Of a stretch of DNA of 64,000 bases, positions 51,271 to 61,862 are shown one piece after another. Both the position numbers and the translations under genes were made by a program. Every line of letters starts with the position of its first letter. Position 1 is the stretch's first letter. The stretch comes from Candidatus Hepatincola sp. Av (lineage in GTDB: Bacteria > Pseudomonadota > Alphaproteobacteria > WRAU01 > Hepatincolaceae): assembly GCA_023518375.1 (NCBI GenBank), contig CP068450.1:1-64000 (forward strand). The letters run 5' to 3'. The notes below the pieces were generated by a model. The model was not told the origin of the DNA. It searched no databases and worked only from the letters and a program-made list of their open reading frames with translations.

Positions 51271-53016
51271 CTAATATCTTGCCCCAAAACCTGATGATCT
51301 TCTGTTATTTAAATTATTATTGGGATTAAGGTTATTGGTATTACCCACTCTATTATAAGTATTATCTATAGAGGAATTTCTAGGTGGAATTGAACGACCC
51401 AAAGAGGAACTACTTAAAGGAGTAGGTTGGTTGGTATATCTTCTTGGATACATAGGATCTTGGTTTAAAGTATTACTATTTGCAGCATAAGGACTAAGAT
51501 TTGCCATATTATTACTAGCATAATTACGGTTTAGTCTGTTTGATGAAGCTGAAGTATAAGAATTACTAGGTTGTCTGTAATAGTTATTGGAAGAGTTTTC
51601 CGCATTATCTCTACCATAGTAAGCTGATGTAGTAGGTCTGTTACTAGCTAAGGAGGTATATTTGGTATTATTCACAGGGGAATTATTAGCATAATTACCT
51701 TGTTGTAAATTAGCATTATAACTAGTTTCACTTCTGTAGTTATTACCATAAGATGCTCTAGCTGGAGCTAAAGATGTTGCAGAGTAACGATTGTTACTTA
51801 AACGTTGTTCCTGCCGAGAATTCCCTTGTGTATTTTCATAACCTGCCTGCCTATCATATGGTCTTGACGTATCTATCCTATGAGCACGAGTTGGGCGAGG
51901 TGAATTATTTCCAAGATTTTCTCTTGTATATGAAGAAGATTCTTCTCTGTTATCACGGGCATAATTACTATTTCTTGTAGTTCTAGCTCCTCTGTTAGAA
52001 TACTCACTAACTCTCAAATGAGAGTGAATATTTCTTCTTTCATTAGAATCTCTATCTTCTCTATTCTGCCTACGTTCACGGTGTTCTCTTCCAGCTCTTT
52101 CTTGAGTTGTGGCTAGGGGAAGATCATCAATATAATCATCATCAAAATCATCAAAATTATTATTTTCATAATTTTTTTGCGTATTATTAGCAAGTTCTTT
52201 TTTTGAAGATTCTTTATCTAAAACATTAAGAGTTACTTCATCAAACTTCTTATCATAAGCATTGGGATTATAGATGGTGTTATCATTAGGTATGGTAGAT
52301 TTAGTATTAGCTAAAGTACTATCAACATTACTTAAATATTGTTGTTTTAGTAATCTTTCTCGGTCTAGAGTTTGTAATTTTCTAGTTTCTTCTTGTTGTT
52401 GTAAAATTTTTTGCTCTAACCTAGCAAGTTCATCAAATAATTTTTTATTATTAAAGTTATCATCTACAATAGGAGTATTCTGTTTAACTACATCTTTTTC
52501 TTGCAATTGCGGTAAAGGATTATTGGCTAACATAGTTTTAGGAGTAGCCTTTTGTAAACTAGCGATATCCTGTTCTGTTGCTGGTATTGGCAAAGAAGGT
52601 GATAGGTTGGTAGCAGGATTGCTAGGTAATACGTTACTAGTTGTAGTTACAATAGGAGTATTATTCTGATTCTCAGAGTTAGCAATATCACCAATCTGTT
52701 CTTCTAATTGTTTTTTTGCATTGACTGTAAAATTAGGTTTTTCATTAAGGGTGCTCATAACTGCCGTTTCAGATTTTTTAGATAAATTATGAGATATATT
52801 ATCTAAATAATTAAGGATAGTTTTATCTAATTCAATATTTTCATCAATTCTAGAGGAAACATCTTGGTCTAATTGTCTTACTTTGGCCGCAACTAAAATA
52901 ATAGAAAAAACTATTGTTAAAATAAGTGCTAGCACAAATAAAACTAATACTAGAATATCGTAAACGCTTAAACTAGTAATAGATGATGAAAAGAAAACTC
53001 TTAATGTGTCTAACAT
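51271..53016 (-). CDS. Membrane-anchored, mostly disordered Asn/Arg/Tyr-rich protein
   Basis: A 581-residue protein I do not recognise. Residues about 1-48 hold one hydrophobic helix (VYDILVLVLFVLALILTIVF); residues 48-90 look coiled-coil (VRQLDQDVSSRIDENIELD); then a long Pro/Thr/Asn linker, an Arg/Glu-rich helix (QERAGREHRERRQNREDRD near 300-320), and about 260 residues of Asn, Ser, Arg and Tyr with many RY, NY and SSGFGARY-like patches. Such Arg/Tyr-rich disorder resembles phase-separating tails. It is codirectional with radA and pssA. Confidence 0.8.
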   Translation of the reverse strand: MLDTLRVFFSSSITSLSVYDILVLVLFVLALILTIVFSIILVAAKVRQLDQDVSSRIDENIELDKTILNYLDNISHNLSKKSETAVMSTLNEKPNFTVNAKKQLEEQIGDIANSENQNNTPIVTTTSNVLPSNPATNLSPSLPIPATEQDIASLQKATPKTMLANNPLPQLQEKDVVKQNTPIVDDNFNNKKLFDELARLEQKILQQQEETRKLQTLDRERLLKQQYLSNVDSTLANTKSTIPNDNTIYNPNAYDKKFDEVTLNVLDKESSKKELANNTQKNYENNNFDDFDDDYIDDLPLATTQERAGREHRERRQNREDRDSNERRNIHSHLRVSEYSNRGARTTRNSNYARDNREESSSYTRENLGNNSPRPTRAHRIDTSRPYDRQAGYENTQGNSRQEQRLSNNRYSATSLAPARASYGNNYRSETSYNANLQQGNYANNSPVNNTKYTSLASNRPTTSAYYGRDNAENSSNNYYRQPSNSYTSASSNRLNRNYASNNMANLSPYAANSNTLNQDPMYPRRYTNQPTPLSSSSLGRSIPPRNSSIDNTYNRVGNTNNLNPNNNLNNRRSSGFGARY

Positions 53017-53084
53017 TAATCAATACTCCAAAAGAAACTAAGAATAAGAAAATTATATAAAAATAATTACTTAGTTGCAATGCT

Positions 53085-53849
53085 TTAATTATTATTAATT
53101 GTGGAGCTTGTAGAATTTATAGTTGCTTTCTTTTTAAAGAATAACAATATACTAATGGGAATACTTAATAAATATAAAGTTCCAACTGCCGATAAAAAAT
53201 ACCACTTATAAATAATAAATAATAAAATTAAAAATCCTAGTACTGCTAAATATAAAGGCATAAACATTTTGGGTATTTTTATGCCCTTAGTAGATACAGT
53301 AGGAATAATGCTTACAACTAAAAAAGATACAAAAATTAAATAAATAGCATAAACATTAGCCGAGAATATTATATGAAAAGATTTTTCTATACTAATTGGT
53401 AAAATAGCTAATATAAAAGCGGCAGGAGTTGGTACACCTACAAAAAAGTTTTCATAATAGTTTTTAGTTTCTTCAGGCAAATCATGGGCACTATCAGCTG
53501 CTACATTAAATCTTGCTAGCCGTAAAAGAGTACTAACCGAAAAGAAAGTAATAGCTAATGATAATAATTTACTAGATTCTTCCCTAGAAAATAAAACAAT
53601 TAAAGAAGTAGCAATTCCAAAGCATACAAGATCACTTAAAGAATCTAATTCTTCACCAAATTTAGAAGGAACATCTAAAGCCCTAGCAACTCTGCCGTCT
53701 AATAAATCAAAAATAGCCGCAATAATAATAAAAATAATAGCTGTGCTTATTTGCCCTGCTATAGCTGCTAAAATAGCTTTAAAGCCAAAAATGAAAGCAA
53801 ATACAGTTAAAATACTAGGAATAATTCTAGTTAAAGATAAGTTACTCAT
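53085..53849 (-). CDS. pssA: CDP-diacylglycerol-serine O-phosphatidyltransferase
   Basis: A 254-residue integral membrane enzyme of the CDP-alcohol phosphatidyltransferase family. The catalytic signature is complete: Asp48, Asp51-Gly52, Ala55-Arg56, Gly65, Asp69 and Asp73 in FDLLDGRVARALDVPSK and FGEELDSLSDLV. It makes phosphatidylserine, the substrate for the Psd encoded 27 bases upstream. About eight membrane helices are predicted. Confidence 0.93.
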   Translation of the reverse strand: MSNLSLTRIIPSILTVFAFIFGFKAILAAIAGQISTAIIFIIIAAIFDLLDGRVARALDVPSKFGEELDSLSDLVCFGIATSLIVLFSREESSKLLSLAITFFSVSTLLRLARFNVAADSAHDLPEETKNYYENFFVGVPTPAAFILAILPISIEKSFHIIFSANVYAIYLIFVSFLVVSIIPTVSTKGIKIPKMFMPLYLAVLGFLILLFIIYKWYFLSAVGTLYLLSIPISILLFFKKKATINSTSSTINNN

Positions 53850-53876
53850 AAGTTTCCTATATTATAAAGATTTAGA

Positions 53877-54575
53877 TTATATTGAAGTAGCTCTATCTAA
53901 AATTTTATAAGATAAAGGCTCTTCTTTATATTTAAAGTCGGCCAAAATAGTTTCACCGGCAATAGTAGTTTGTCCCTCTGCTACAAATGGAGTAACATTA
54001 CTTGGTAAGTAAACATCTACTCTAGAACCAAATTTAATTAAACCTACTTTTTCTCCGCCTAAAACCTCTGTATCTTCTTCTATAAATTTTACAATCCGTC
54101 TAGCTACTAAACCTGCAATTTGAGTAAATACAACTTCTTCACCATGATCGGTAGTTAGAAAAAAAGATTGCCTTTCATTATCTTCACTTGCTTTATCTAA
54201 AGACGCGTTAATAAATTTTCCAGGAGTATAAATAATTTTATGAATTTTACCGGCACAAGGAGAACGGTTCACATGTACATTAAAAACATTCATAAATATG
54301 GAAATTTTTAACATTTGTTTAGTAATATTTAATTCTTCAGGTGGTACTACTTTTTCTATTTTTATAATTTTTCCATCGGCTGGAGCCACAATTAAAGAAG
54401 GGGATTGAGGAGTTACTCTTTCTGGATCTCTAAAAAAGGCAATACACCAAACAGTTAGTACTAAACCAACTAAACCTAGTAAACTAGATAATAAAAAAAA
54501 TAAAACAGTAATCACTGCAAAAATAATAATAAAAATATGTCCCTCAGGGGCAATATCTGGTAATTTAACTTTCAT
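53877..54575 (-). CDS. psd: Phosphatidylserine decarboxylase proenzyme
   Basis: A 232-residue short (type II) Psd that turns phosphatidylserine into phosphatidylethanolamine. The self-cleavage site is FGSR (Gly183-Ser184), where Ser becomes the pyruvoyl group; other family segments are IVAPADGKII and FMNVFNVHVNRSPC with the conserved His. An N-terminal hydrophobic segment anchors it. It is the first gene of psd-pssA. Confidence 0.93.
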   Translation of the reverse strand: MKVKLPDIAPEGHIFIIIFAVITVLFFLLSSLLGLVGLVLTVWCIAFFRDPERVTPQSPSLIVAPADGKIIKIEKVVPPEELNITKQMLKISIFMNVFNVHVNRSPCAGKIHKIIYTPGKFINASLDKASEDNERQSFFLTTDHGEEVVFTQIAGLVARRIVKFIEEDTEVLGGEKVGLIKFGSRVDVYLPSNVTPFVAEGQTTIAGETILADFKYKEEPLSYKILDRATSI

Positions 54576-54717
54576 ACTCTTTAATTTCCTAACTGTTAAA
54601 TTAATAAAAATAATTAGACTATTTTCATGTCCTACCTTATACTAAGGGATAGAACTTAGTTAATAATTATAACATTTAAAAAATAATTTTTGAAGATTTT
54701 ATTATTTAGGACTGAAT

Positions 54718-55578
54718 ATGAAAGATTTTGGTAGCATTATATTTGCATTACAAACATATTGGGCAGACCATGGCTGTTCTGTATTAACACCATATGATTC
54801 AGAAATGGGGGCAGGGACTTTCCACCCTGCTACAGTATTGCGTTCTGTTACCCCTAATGATTGGAAAGTTTGTTATATCCAACCATCTCGTCGTCCCACT
54901 GATGGCCGTTATGGTGAAAGCCCTAATCGTTTACAACATTATTTTCAGTTTCAAGTATTAATGCAGCCATCTCCTAAAGATATTCAAGAACTGTATTTAA
55001 ACAGTTTAAAGTTGATAGGAATTGATCCTACTCACCATGATATTCGTTTTGTAGAAGATGATTGGGAAAGCCCAACTCTAGGTGCCGCCGGTTTAGGTTG
55101 GGAAGTATGGTGTGATGGTATGGAAATTAGCCAATTTACTTATTTTCAACAAATGGGTGGTATAGAGTGTGTGAATAACCCTGTAGAAATTACTTATGGT
55201 TTAGAAAGAATTGCTATGTATATTTTAGGTATAGATAATGTATTTGATTTACCTTGGAATCTGAAAAATAATTTAACATATAAAGATATCTTTTTAGAAA
55301 GTGAAAAAGAGTTTTCTGCTTATAATTTTAAATATGCTAATGTAGAAAATTTAGTATCACAATTTGAAATGGCATTACAAGAAAGTAATAGTTTAATCAC
55401 TAAGGGGTTAGTTTATCCTGCTTACCACCAAAGTATTAAAGCCTCTAATATTTTTAACTTACTAGATGCCAGAGGAGCATTAAGTGCTAATGAAAGAGTT
55501 CATTATATTAACCAAATTCGTTCACTGGTAAAAAACTGTTGCCAGACTTATGCAAAAAGGCATACTATTAGTAGTTAA
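54718..55578 (+). CDS. glyQ: Glycyl-tRNA synthetase alpha subunit
   Basis: A 286-residue catalytic subunit of the bacterial alpha2beta2 GlyRS. Conserved blocks include [70 protein letters not shown] and the class II motif 3 region [11 protein letters not shown]. Length is as expected. glyS follows after 84 bases, so the two may share a transcript. Confidence 0.97.
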   Translation: MKDFGSIIFALQTYWADHGCSVLTPYDSEMGAGTFHPATVLRSVTPNDWKVCYIQPSRRPTDGRYGESPNRLQHYFQFQVLMQPSPKDIQELYLNSLKLIGIDPTHHDIRFVEDDWESPTLGAAGLGWEVWCDGMEISQFTYFQQMGGIECVNNPVEITYGLERIAMYILGIDNVFDLPWNLKNNLTYKDIFLESEKEFSAYNFKYANVENLVSQFEMALQESNSLITKGLVYPAYHQSIKASNIFNLLDARGALSANERVHYINQIRSLVKNCCQTYAKRHTISS

Positions 55579-55662
55579 AATATCAACCTAAAAAGTTTAG
55601 TTATAATACCACATGGTGCTTGTTCTATTTACAAATAATAAATAAAAAATTCTAATTATATT

Positions 55663-57714
55663 ATGGCAAAATTATTAATTGAAATTTTTACTGAAGAAAT
55701 TCCTTATTCTTTACAAAAACAAATACTTGAAGATTTAAAAAACATTTTTCCTAAGGTATTTGCTAAGTACAATATTAGTAGTATTAAATTAGAGGTACAA
55801 GCCACTCCTAATCGGGTAGCGGTTTGCATTGATGAATTACCAAATACTATTCCAGATAAAATTACTGAAATTAAGGGTCCTCATATTAATGCTCCTTCTC
55901 AAGCTCTAGAGGGTTTCTTAAAAACACATAAAACAAGTAAAGCAGAATGTATTATTAAAGAAACACCTAAAGGTTCTTTTTATTTCTATAACATAGTTAA
56001 TAAGGGAGGAGACATTATAAAATTCTTACCACAAATTATTACAGAAGCGTTATCAAAGGTTACTTTTAAAAAATCTATGGCTTGGAATCATAGTAAAGTA
56101 CAATGGGCAAGACCTATTCGTTCATTATTAGGGTTGGTAGAAAAAAATAATACTTGTTATCAGTTATCTTTTACTTTTGCAGGAGTTGAAGCTACTAATA
56201 AAATTTCTACTCATAGAGTATTAGGAAAACAAAATATAATAATAAAAAGTATTGCTGATTATTATAAAACTTTAGCCAATAATTTTGTAGTTTTAGAAGC
56301 CGATAAAAGGATAGAAATTATTACAGAAGAACTAAACAAAATTATTAGAAAAAATAATTTTAAACAGGAAATAGATTCTGCCTTACTAAATGAAATTGCT
56401 TACTTAGTTGAGTATCCTGTGGTTTTACAAGGAGTAATTCCCGAACTGTATATAAGTTTACCTCAAGAGTTATTGGTAAATATTATAGTAAAGCACCAAC
56501 GTTATATTCCTTTTTATAAGCAAGATGATAGCCTAGCTAATATTATTGTAATTGTAGCTAATCTTAAAGCCAAAGATAATGGTAAGGAAATCCTAAAAGG
56601 GAATTTAAAAGTTTTAAACTCTAGGCTTACTGATGGTTTATTCTTTTATAATAATGACCTTAAAACATCATTAAGCCAAAAAGCGGAAAAGTTAAAAAAT
56701 ATTACTTTTTTTGAAGGGGCAGGCACCCTATACCAAAAAAGCCAACGAGTAGCAAGATTATTTCAAACCGTTTTTCAAGAAGAACAAAACTATTTGTGTA
56801 GTATATATAAGGCAGACCTTGTAAGTGAGGTAGTTATTGAAATACCTGAATTACAAGGAATCATGGGGTATTACTATGCTTTACACAGTAATCCTAAAGG
56901 GAAAGAAATAGCTACAGCTATTTTAGAGCATTATAAGCCTATTAGCGTTAATGATTCTTTACCCAATACTTTACTTGGTGGCAAACTTGCTTTGTTAGAT
57001 AAGTTAGATACTTTAATAGAATTATTTGCTTTAGGAAAAATCCCAACAGGTTCTAAAGATCCCTACGCTTTAAGAAGATCAGCACTAGGTGTAATAAAAA
57101 TAATTAATCACTTTAAATTAGATCTTAATTTACAAAATATTTTAAAGCCTAACCTACAAGAATTCATTCTAGATAGGTTAGGAATCTACTTAAAACTTGC
57201 AAACTATAATGTTGAGGCTATTCAATCTGTTATTAATCAGCAACAAATATTAGGTGCTAACAATAAGGTTGCAACAAGTAAAGCCGATGCCAATATTAAA
57301 ACTTTTAATATTTATAAAATATTCCAACATGTTGTAGCACTAGATGCTTTATTAAAAACTAAAGAAGGAGAAGATGTTCTGCAAATGCGTGTAAGGCTAC
57401 AGAACATTGTTGCTTCCCAAAATAATTATCAAATTGTAAAAATACAAGAAAAATTATTGCAAGAACCAGTAGAACAAAAATTATACCAAGAAATATTAAA
57501 GTTAAATAAATTAGAATTATTCAAACTAAAGGGAATTAAACAAAATAATAATTCTAACTTACAACAAGCAATAAAAGTTATAGCTAAAATTCAACCTTTA
57601 TTAAATGAATTTTTAAACACCATTGTTATTAATAAAAGTCCAACAGCAGATATTAAAAACAATAGAATTTCTTTATTAAATAATTTATTACATTATATAG
57701 AAATAATTATATAA
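55663..57714 (+). CDS. glyS: Glycyl-tRNA synthetase beta subunit
   Basis: A 683-residue tRNA-binding subunit. Conserved segments: LLIEIFTEEIPY, ATPNRVAVCI, KSMAWNHSKVQWARPIRSLLGL, STHRVLG, VKHQRYIPF, RLTDGLFFYNNDL, and LALLDKLDTLIELFALGKIPTGSKDPYALRR-type anticodon-binding region. Length is normal for the family. No start ambiguity. Confidence 0.96.
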   Translation: MAKLLIEIFTEEIPYSLQKQILEDLKNIFPKVFAKYNISSIKLEVQATPNRVAVCIDELPNTIPDKITEIKGPHINAPSQALEGFLKTHKTSKAECIIKETPKGSFYFYNIVNKGGDIIKFLPQIITEALSKVTFKKSMAWNHSKVQWARPIRSLLGLVEKNNTCYQLSFTFAGVEATNKISTHRVLGKQNIIIKSIADYYKTLANNFVVLEADKRIEIITEELNKIIRKNNFKQEIDSALLNEIAYLVEYPVVLQGVIPELYISLPQELLVNIIVKHQRYIPFYKQDDSLANIIVIVANLKAKDNGKEILKGNLKVLNSRLTDGLFFYNNDLKTSLSQKAEKLKNITFFEGAGTLYQKSQRVARLFQTVFQEEQNYLCSIYKADLVSEVVIEIPELQGIMGYYYALHSNPKGKEIATAILEHYKPISVNDSLPNTLLGGKLALLDKLDTLIELFALGKIPTGSKDPYALRRSALGVIKIINHFKLDLNLQNILKPNLQEFILDRLGIYLKLANYNVEAIQSVINQQQILGANNKVATSKADANIKTFNIYKIFQHVVALDALLKTKEGEDVLQMRVRLQNIVASQNNYQIVKIQEKLLQEPVEQKLYQEILKLNKLELFKLKGIKQNNNSNLQQAIKVIAKIQPLLNEFLNTIVINKSPTADIKNNRISLLNNLLHYIEIII

Positions 57715-58344
57715 CAATGGTATTTTGTTCTTTAATTTTTATTTTTTACCATTTTATTTTACTAAGTTATTATTAAAAGAAACAATATAATTATTAATAA
57801 TAATATGCCATCAATATATATATTTATAATTCTAGAAATTATGAGTTCTCTAATAAAAATAAACCTTACACAATTTATGTAAGAAGGGATTCCTTTTTCT
57901 ACAATATTTATTCCTTTTATAAAATATGATATAGTTTTTTTTAAGTTTAGCATCATTCGCATGTTAAAAAAATAATGCAATGAAGTATTACCAAGCATTA
58001 AAAAAACAAGGTATTTATTTATTGATGAATATATAGTAGAGAATATTTTAAATAAAAATATGTGTTCTTGGCTAAAAGAAACCCCAAATGTTAATTGCAA
58101 CAAAATAGTTACAAAAGATAACATTGGTAATGATTTAGAATTTATTAAATAAACTCATAAAACTCTACTAAAATTCCTGATTTTATTAGTTTTTTTTAGA
58201 TTTTAACACCTTTATAGTGTTTTATATAAAATATTCAATACAAAATTTATTGTTATATTATGAGATTTATGTTGAATTTATACAATAAGTTGTATTATAA
58301 TAATTTAATTTTGAATACAAAGATAATTTATGGGAGACAAAATT
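57715..58344. other. Intergenic region before the PTS gene
   Basis: About 630 bases with no well supported gene. A 120-codon hydrophobic minus-strand frame (57762-58124) exists but I recognise nothing in it and see no clear ribosome-binding site; it could be a decayed membrane-protein gene. An inverted repeat ATACAA-TAAG-TTGTAT at 58280-58295 sits 50-65 bases before the PTS start and may be an operator. Confidence 0.4.
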
Positions 58345-60126
58345 ATGGGATTTTTGCTAGTTGCTTTACAAAGAGTAGGGCAAGCCTTTATGTTGCCCGT
58401 AGCGGTATTACCAGTAGCTGGTTTATTACTTGGCGTAGGGTCTGCTAACCTACCTTTTATTCCTAAAGATATTCTAATTATTATGCAGGCAGCTGGTGGT
58501 TCAATTTTTACTATTTTACCATTATTATTTGCTGTAGCTACAACTATTGCTTTTACAAAAATGGACGGAGCTTCAGCTTTAGCAACATTAGTTGGTTATT
58601 ATGTATTCTTAGCAACTATGGGAGTTACTGCTAATTTAATTGGTATGGAAACTACCACTATTTTAGGGATTAAATCTATAGATGTTGGAGTACTGGGTGG
58701 TATTATTGTTGGTTTTCTTGGTGCTTTTGTCCATAACCGTTATAGTGGAACCCAATTACCAGAGTATTTAGGATTCTTTTCAGGAAGACGTTTTGTACCT
58801 ATTGTGATGGCATGCTTTTGTGTATTCTTAGGCTTAGCTTTTCCATTTATTTGGAAACCAATTGGAGCAGTAATTAAAGCTTTTACCGATTGGGCAGCTT
58901 ACCAAAGCCCTATTGTAGCGTTTACTGCTTATGCTTTTTTTGAAAGGTTATTAATTCCGACAGGCTTGCAGCATATTTTAAATGCCGTATTTTTCTTTGA
59001 AGTAGGTTCTTTTACTACAGCCACCGGTGAGGTAGTACACGGTGATACTGCTAGGTTTTTAGCAGGCGACACAACTGCAGGTTATTTAGGTGGTAGTTAT
59101 TTATTTAAAATGTGGGGGCTACCAGGGGCAGCAATGGCAATGATATATACCGCTCGTCCTGAAAATAGAAAAAAAGTTGCTAGTTTAATGATACCTGCTG
59201 CTTTTACTTCTTTTTTAACTGGTATTACCGAACCAATTGAATTCTCATTTTTATTTGTGGCTCCAATGCTATACTTAGTTCATGCTTTTTTAGTAGCATC
59301 GGCTTATATTGTTACAATTTCTTTGGGAATTCACCATAGTGTAACTTTCTCGCAAGGTCTTTTTGATTATATCTTTTTATATTCTCATTCACAAAGAGGT
59401 TGGTTATTAGTCCCTTTAGGTATTCTTTATGCGGGTATTTATTTTAGTGTGTTTACTGTTTTAATCAAAGCCTTTAACTTTAAAACACCAGGGCGTGAAG
59501 TAGAAGAATTTTTAACTACCAAAAGTAGTTCAGAAGTTATACCAACTTCCGATGAAGAGTTAGCTAAAAAAATTATTATTGCCTATGGTGGAAAAGGTAA
59601 TATTACTAATTTAGAATCTTGCATTTCACGTCTAAGAGTAACAGTAAACGATGCTTCTATTGTCAATAAAGAGGAACTTAAACGTTTAGGAGCCAAAGGG
59701 GTAGTTACTGTAGGTTCCCACGATGTTCAGTCTATTTTTGGAACTAAAAGTGATGTTCTAAGAAAGCTTTGTAATGATGCTTTAAATAACATGAGTTCTG
59801 AAAATAACCTACAAAATGAAAGCAAGGAAGCCACTAAAGTAGAGCCAGAAGAAGTAGCTAGTGTGGTAGCTAAAATTACTAAGCCTAGTTTTTCTATTCC
59901 TGAAATTGCACAAAAGGTAGTTGATTCCTTAGGCTCTAAACATAATATAGTAAAATATGAGAATTGTTTAACTAGAATTAGAGTAGAAGTTGCCGATAAG
60001 TCTAAAGTTAATTTAGAACCTTTAATTCAAATTGGGGCAAAAGCTTCTATTTTATCTGGGCATTCTATACATATTGTTTTTGGTAAACAAAGTGATGCCA
60101 TTGCAAAGCATATTGCTAAATTGTAA
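58345..60126 (+). CDS. nagE: PTS N-acetylglucosamine-type permease, IIC-IIB-IIB
   Basis: About 593 residues. IIC domain (1-~375) resembles NagE: VALQRVGQAFMLPVAVLPVAG, IPTGLQHILN, HGDTARFLAGDTTAGY and GITEPIEFSF. Then two IIB domains, each with its phosphoacceptor Cys (LESCISRLRV near residue 426; YENCLTRIRV near 541). No IIA domain is present, so one must come from elsewhere. Substrate most like GlcNAc, but glucose cannot be excluded. I chose the ATG at 58345 because GGGAG lies 8 bases before it; an ATG at 58330 has none. Confidence 0.85.
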   Translation: MGFLLVALQRVGQAFMLPVAVLPVAGLLLGVGSANLPFIPKDILIIMQAAGGSIFTILPLLFAVATTIAFTKMDGASALATLVGYYVFLATMGVTANLIGMETTTILGIKSIDVGVLGGIIVGFLGAFVHNRYSGTQLPEYLGFFSGRRFVPIVMACFCVFLGLAFPFIWKPIGAVIKAFTDWAAYQSPIVAFTAYAFFERLLIPTGLQHILNAVFFFEVGSFTTATGEVVHGDTARFLAGDTTAGYLGGSYLFKMWGLPGAAMAMIYTARPENRKKVASLMIPAAFTSFLTGITEPIEFSFLFVAPMLYLVHAFLVASAYIVTISLGIHHSVTFSQGLFDYIFLYSHSQRGWLLVPLGILYAGIYFSVFTVLIKAFNFKTPGREVEEFLTTKSSSEVIPTSDEELAKKIIIAYGGKGNITNLESCISRLRVTVNDASIVNKEELKRLGAKGVVTVGSHDVQSIFGTKSDVLRKLCNDALNNMSSENNLQNESKEATKVEPEEVASVVAKITKPSFSIPEIAQKVVDSLGSKHNIVKYENCLTRIRVEVADKSKVNLEPLIQIGAKASILSGHSIHIVFGKQSDAIAKHIAKL

Positions 60127-60172
60127 ATATAAATCCTTATTAGTTATATTTAGCATAAAAACTTGCATATCT

Positions 60173-60199
60173 TACCCCTATCTTAAACAGGTAGGGGTA
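60173..60199 (+). terminator. Rho-independent terminator of the PTS gene
   Basis: TACCCCTA pairs with TAGGGGTA (60173-60180 with 60192-60199, extendable inward), followed by a T-rich TTTTATT tail. It lies 47 bases after the PTS stop. The remainder to the tRNA at 60500 holds nothing recognisable. Confidence 0.8.
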
Positions 60200-60499
60200 T
60201 TTTATTATTAACTAGCAAAGTACTAAAACTTATTAATTAAAATTAAGTATTTGGTCAAAAGAAGTTCATATATTATTTATAATAATTAAGCCAATAAAAT
60301 TAGATTAATAATATACAGATACTATCTCTTTGTACTTTTTTGCCTCTAACAACAAACCAATGTTATTTTTTTATTATTTTATAAATTCTTTGTTAAAGAA
60401 TTGTAAGTTATAACTATTAACTTCTAGCAATATATAAAATTAACAACAGGTATTTTTTACAGGATTGTAAGGTTTAATTAATAGTAGATTATAACATAT

Positions 60500-60576
60500 T
60501 GGTAGCGGAGGAGGGATTCGAACCCCCGACACAAGGATTATGATTCCTCTGCTCTAACCAACTGAGCTACTCCGCC
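60500..60576 (-). tRNA. tRNA-Met (CAT), probably elongator
   Basis: A 77-base cloverleaf with encoded CCA, acceptor GGCGGAG, and anticodon CAT at 60540-60542. It matches the alphaproteobacterial elongator Met pattern (GTGTCGGGGG T arm) rather than initiator, though a CAT tRNA read as Ile after lysidine editing cannot be excluded. ACATATTGGT before it pairs with ACCAATATGT after it, a processing stem. Confidence 0.93.
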
Positions 60577-60975
60577 ACAATAACCAATATGTTAATAAAT
60601 TCTTAGTTAAATATCAAGTAAATAATGTTTATTTAATAAGCTATACTAATAAAACAATAATCTTATTTTGTTGATTGTTTACAAAGAAAAAATTTATTAA
60701 ACCTAACTACATGCTAGGTTTAATAGTAACATATTTACCTTGCTTTTTGTTAGTAAATATGGTATAATCCGTTTTAATTTCCCACATTAGTTTTATATAT
60801 AAATTTGAAAAATATCTACAACAAAGTTTTCTATCCTTTTGTTAAGATTTGCTATTGCTATATAGCTACAAGTAGCAAATTAGAATTTTCATTGTAATTT
60901 CATATATATATTTATTTATATACCAACCCACATATCTAACCAAAATATTTCTACCTAATAATAAGGAGTTTTTTC
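60577..60975. promoter_or_regulatory. Intergenic region with a hairpin and a candidate promoter
   Basis: A 10-base-pair hairpin (60696-60705 with 60715-60724) has a T tract on its minus-strand side. TTGCTT-N17-TATAAT (60740-60745 and 60763-60768) is a candidate plus-strand promoter for the gene at 60976. No other gene is seen. Confidence 0.45.
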
Positions 60976-61665
60976 ATGAAACACATAAGCATTGGTGTTT
61001 ATTCTATTTTATTATTTTTATCATTAACCATATTTAGTTATAGTGAAAGCTATAAATTAAATTTTAATTATGTACAATATGCTAATAGTTTGAATAAAAT
61101 TATTAATAAATTATCCCACAAAGTTCACGGAGCCAATCTACGAGAAACCTTATACAAACCCAATAGTATTTATGCAAGTATTGATGTTGTAGAAGAACAT
61201 AATATTAGTGCTACTATAATAATTAGGATAGCTGATCTGGCAATGCAAGGTTTTGTAACTAAGAATATTTATTATTATTTTTCTAATGCTACAGTAAAAA
61301 TGGTTACAGGAGCTAGCAAAACAAAAAGATTACCTTTTTCTTCTAATTACCAAGATTTACATGCAACTGAGGCAGAAATGGAGATTGAAACTATAGATGA
61401 ATCTATTATTTATTTAGCTTCATACCAAGGTAAGGCAGATCTTACAACTCAACTTAGTTTAGTAAGGGTAATGTATATTACCACAGAAGCTATGCGTTTT
61501 AAAACTATTTATTCTTTAATTGCAGAGGATATATTGCAAGAATTTGCTACAATTTCATGGCAAGATACTAGTAAAATTGTTACTGATTGGCAGAAACTAT
61601 CATCACAGGCTTATTTTCTAAAAGAGTCAGAGGTAATCAATATTGCAAAAAGTTCAATTAATTAG
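60976..61665 (+). CDS. Secreted protein of unknown function
   Basis: A 229-residue protein with a Sec signal peptide (MKHISIGVYSILLFLSLTIF, cleavage near SYSES). The mature region is mixed helix and strand with no motif I recognise; IIIRIADLAMQGFVTKNIYYYF and SIIYLASYQGKADLTTQLSLV are the most regular stretches. No Cys is present. AAGGAG precedes the ATG. Confidence 0.7.
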   Translation: MKHISIGVYSILLFLSLTIFSYSESYKLNFNYVQYANSLNKIINKLSHKVHGANLRETLYKPNSIYASIDVVEEHNISATIIIRIADLAMQGFVTKNIYYYFSNATVKMVTGASKTKRLPFSSNYQDLHATEAEMEIETIDESIIYLASYQGKADLTTQLSLVRVMYITTEAMRFKTIYSLIAEDILQEFATISWQDTSKIVTDWQKLSSQAYFLKESEVINIAKSSIN

Positions 61666-61862
61666 AAATTAAAATAAATAGTTATATGTTTTCTATTCAT
61701 GGAAAAATATGATATATAAATAGTTGTAAAATAATTAAAGCTTTATAAGCATTGAGCGTTTATCATTGAATTGTTTACAAGACTAATATAACAAATTAAT
61801 ACTATTTATTAGTAATAGGGATACTATATAACTTAAGAAAAGTTCCTTTAACTTTATACAAA

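Noticed and set aside
51774..52669. Plus-strand frames antisense to the disordered protein
   Set aside because: Shadows created by the biased composition of the minus-strand gene.
57762..58124. 120-codon hydrophobic minus-strand frame after glyS
   Set aside because: No recognisable family, low-complexity Ile/Leu/Phe content and no good start; possibly a decayed gene, so not called as CDS.
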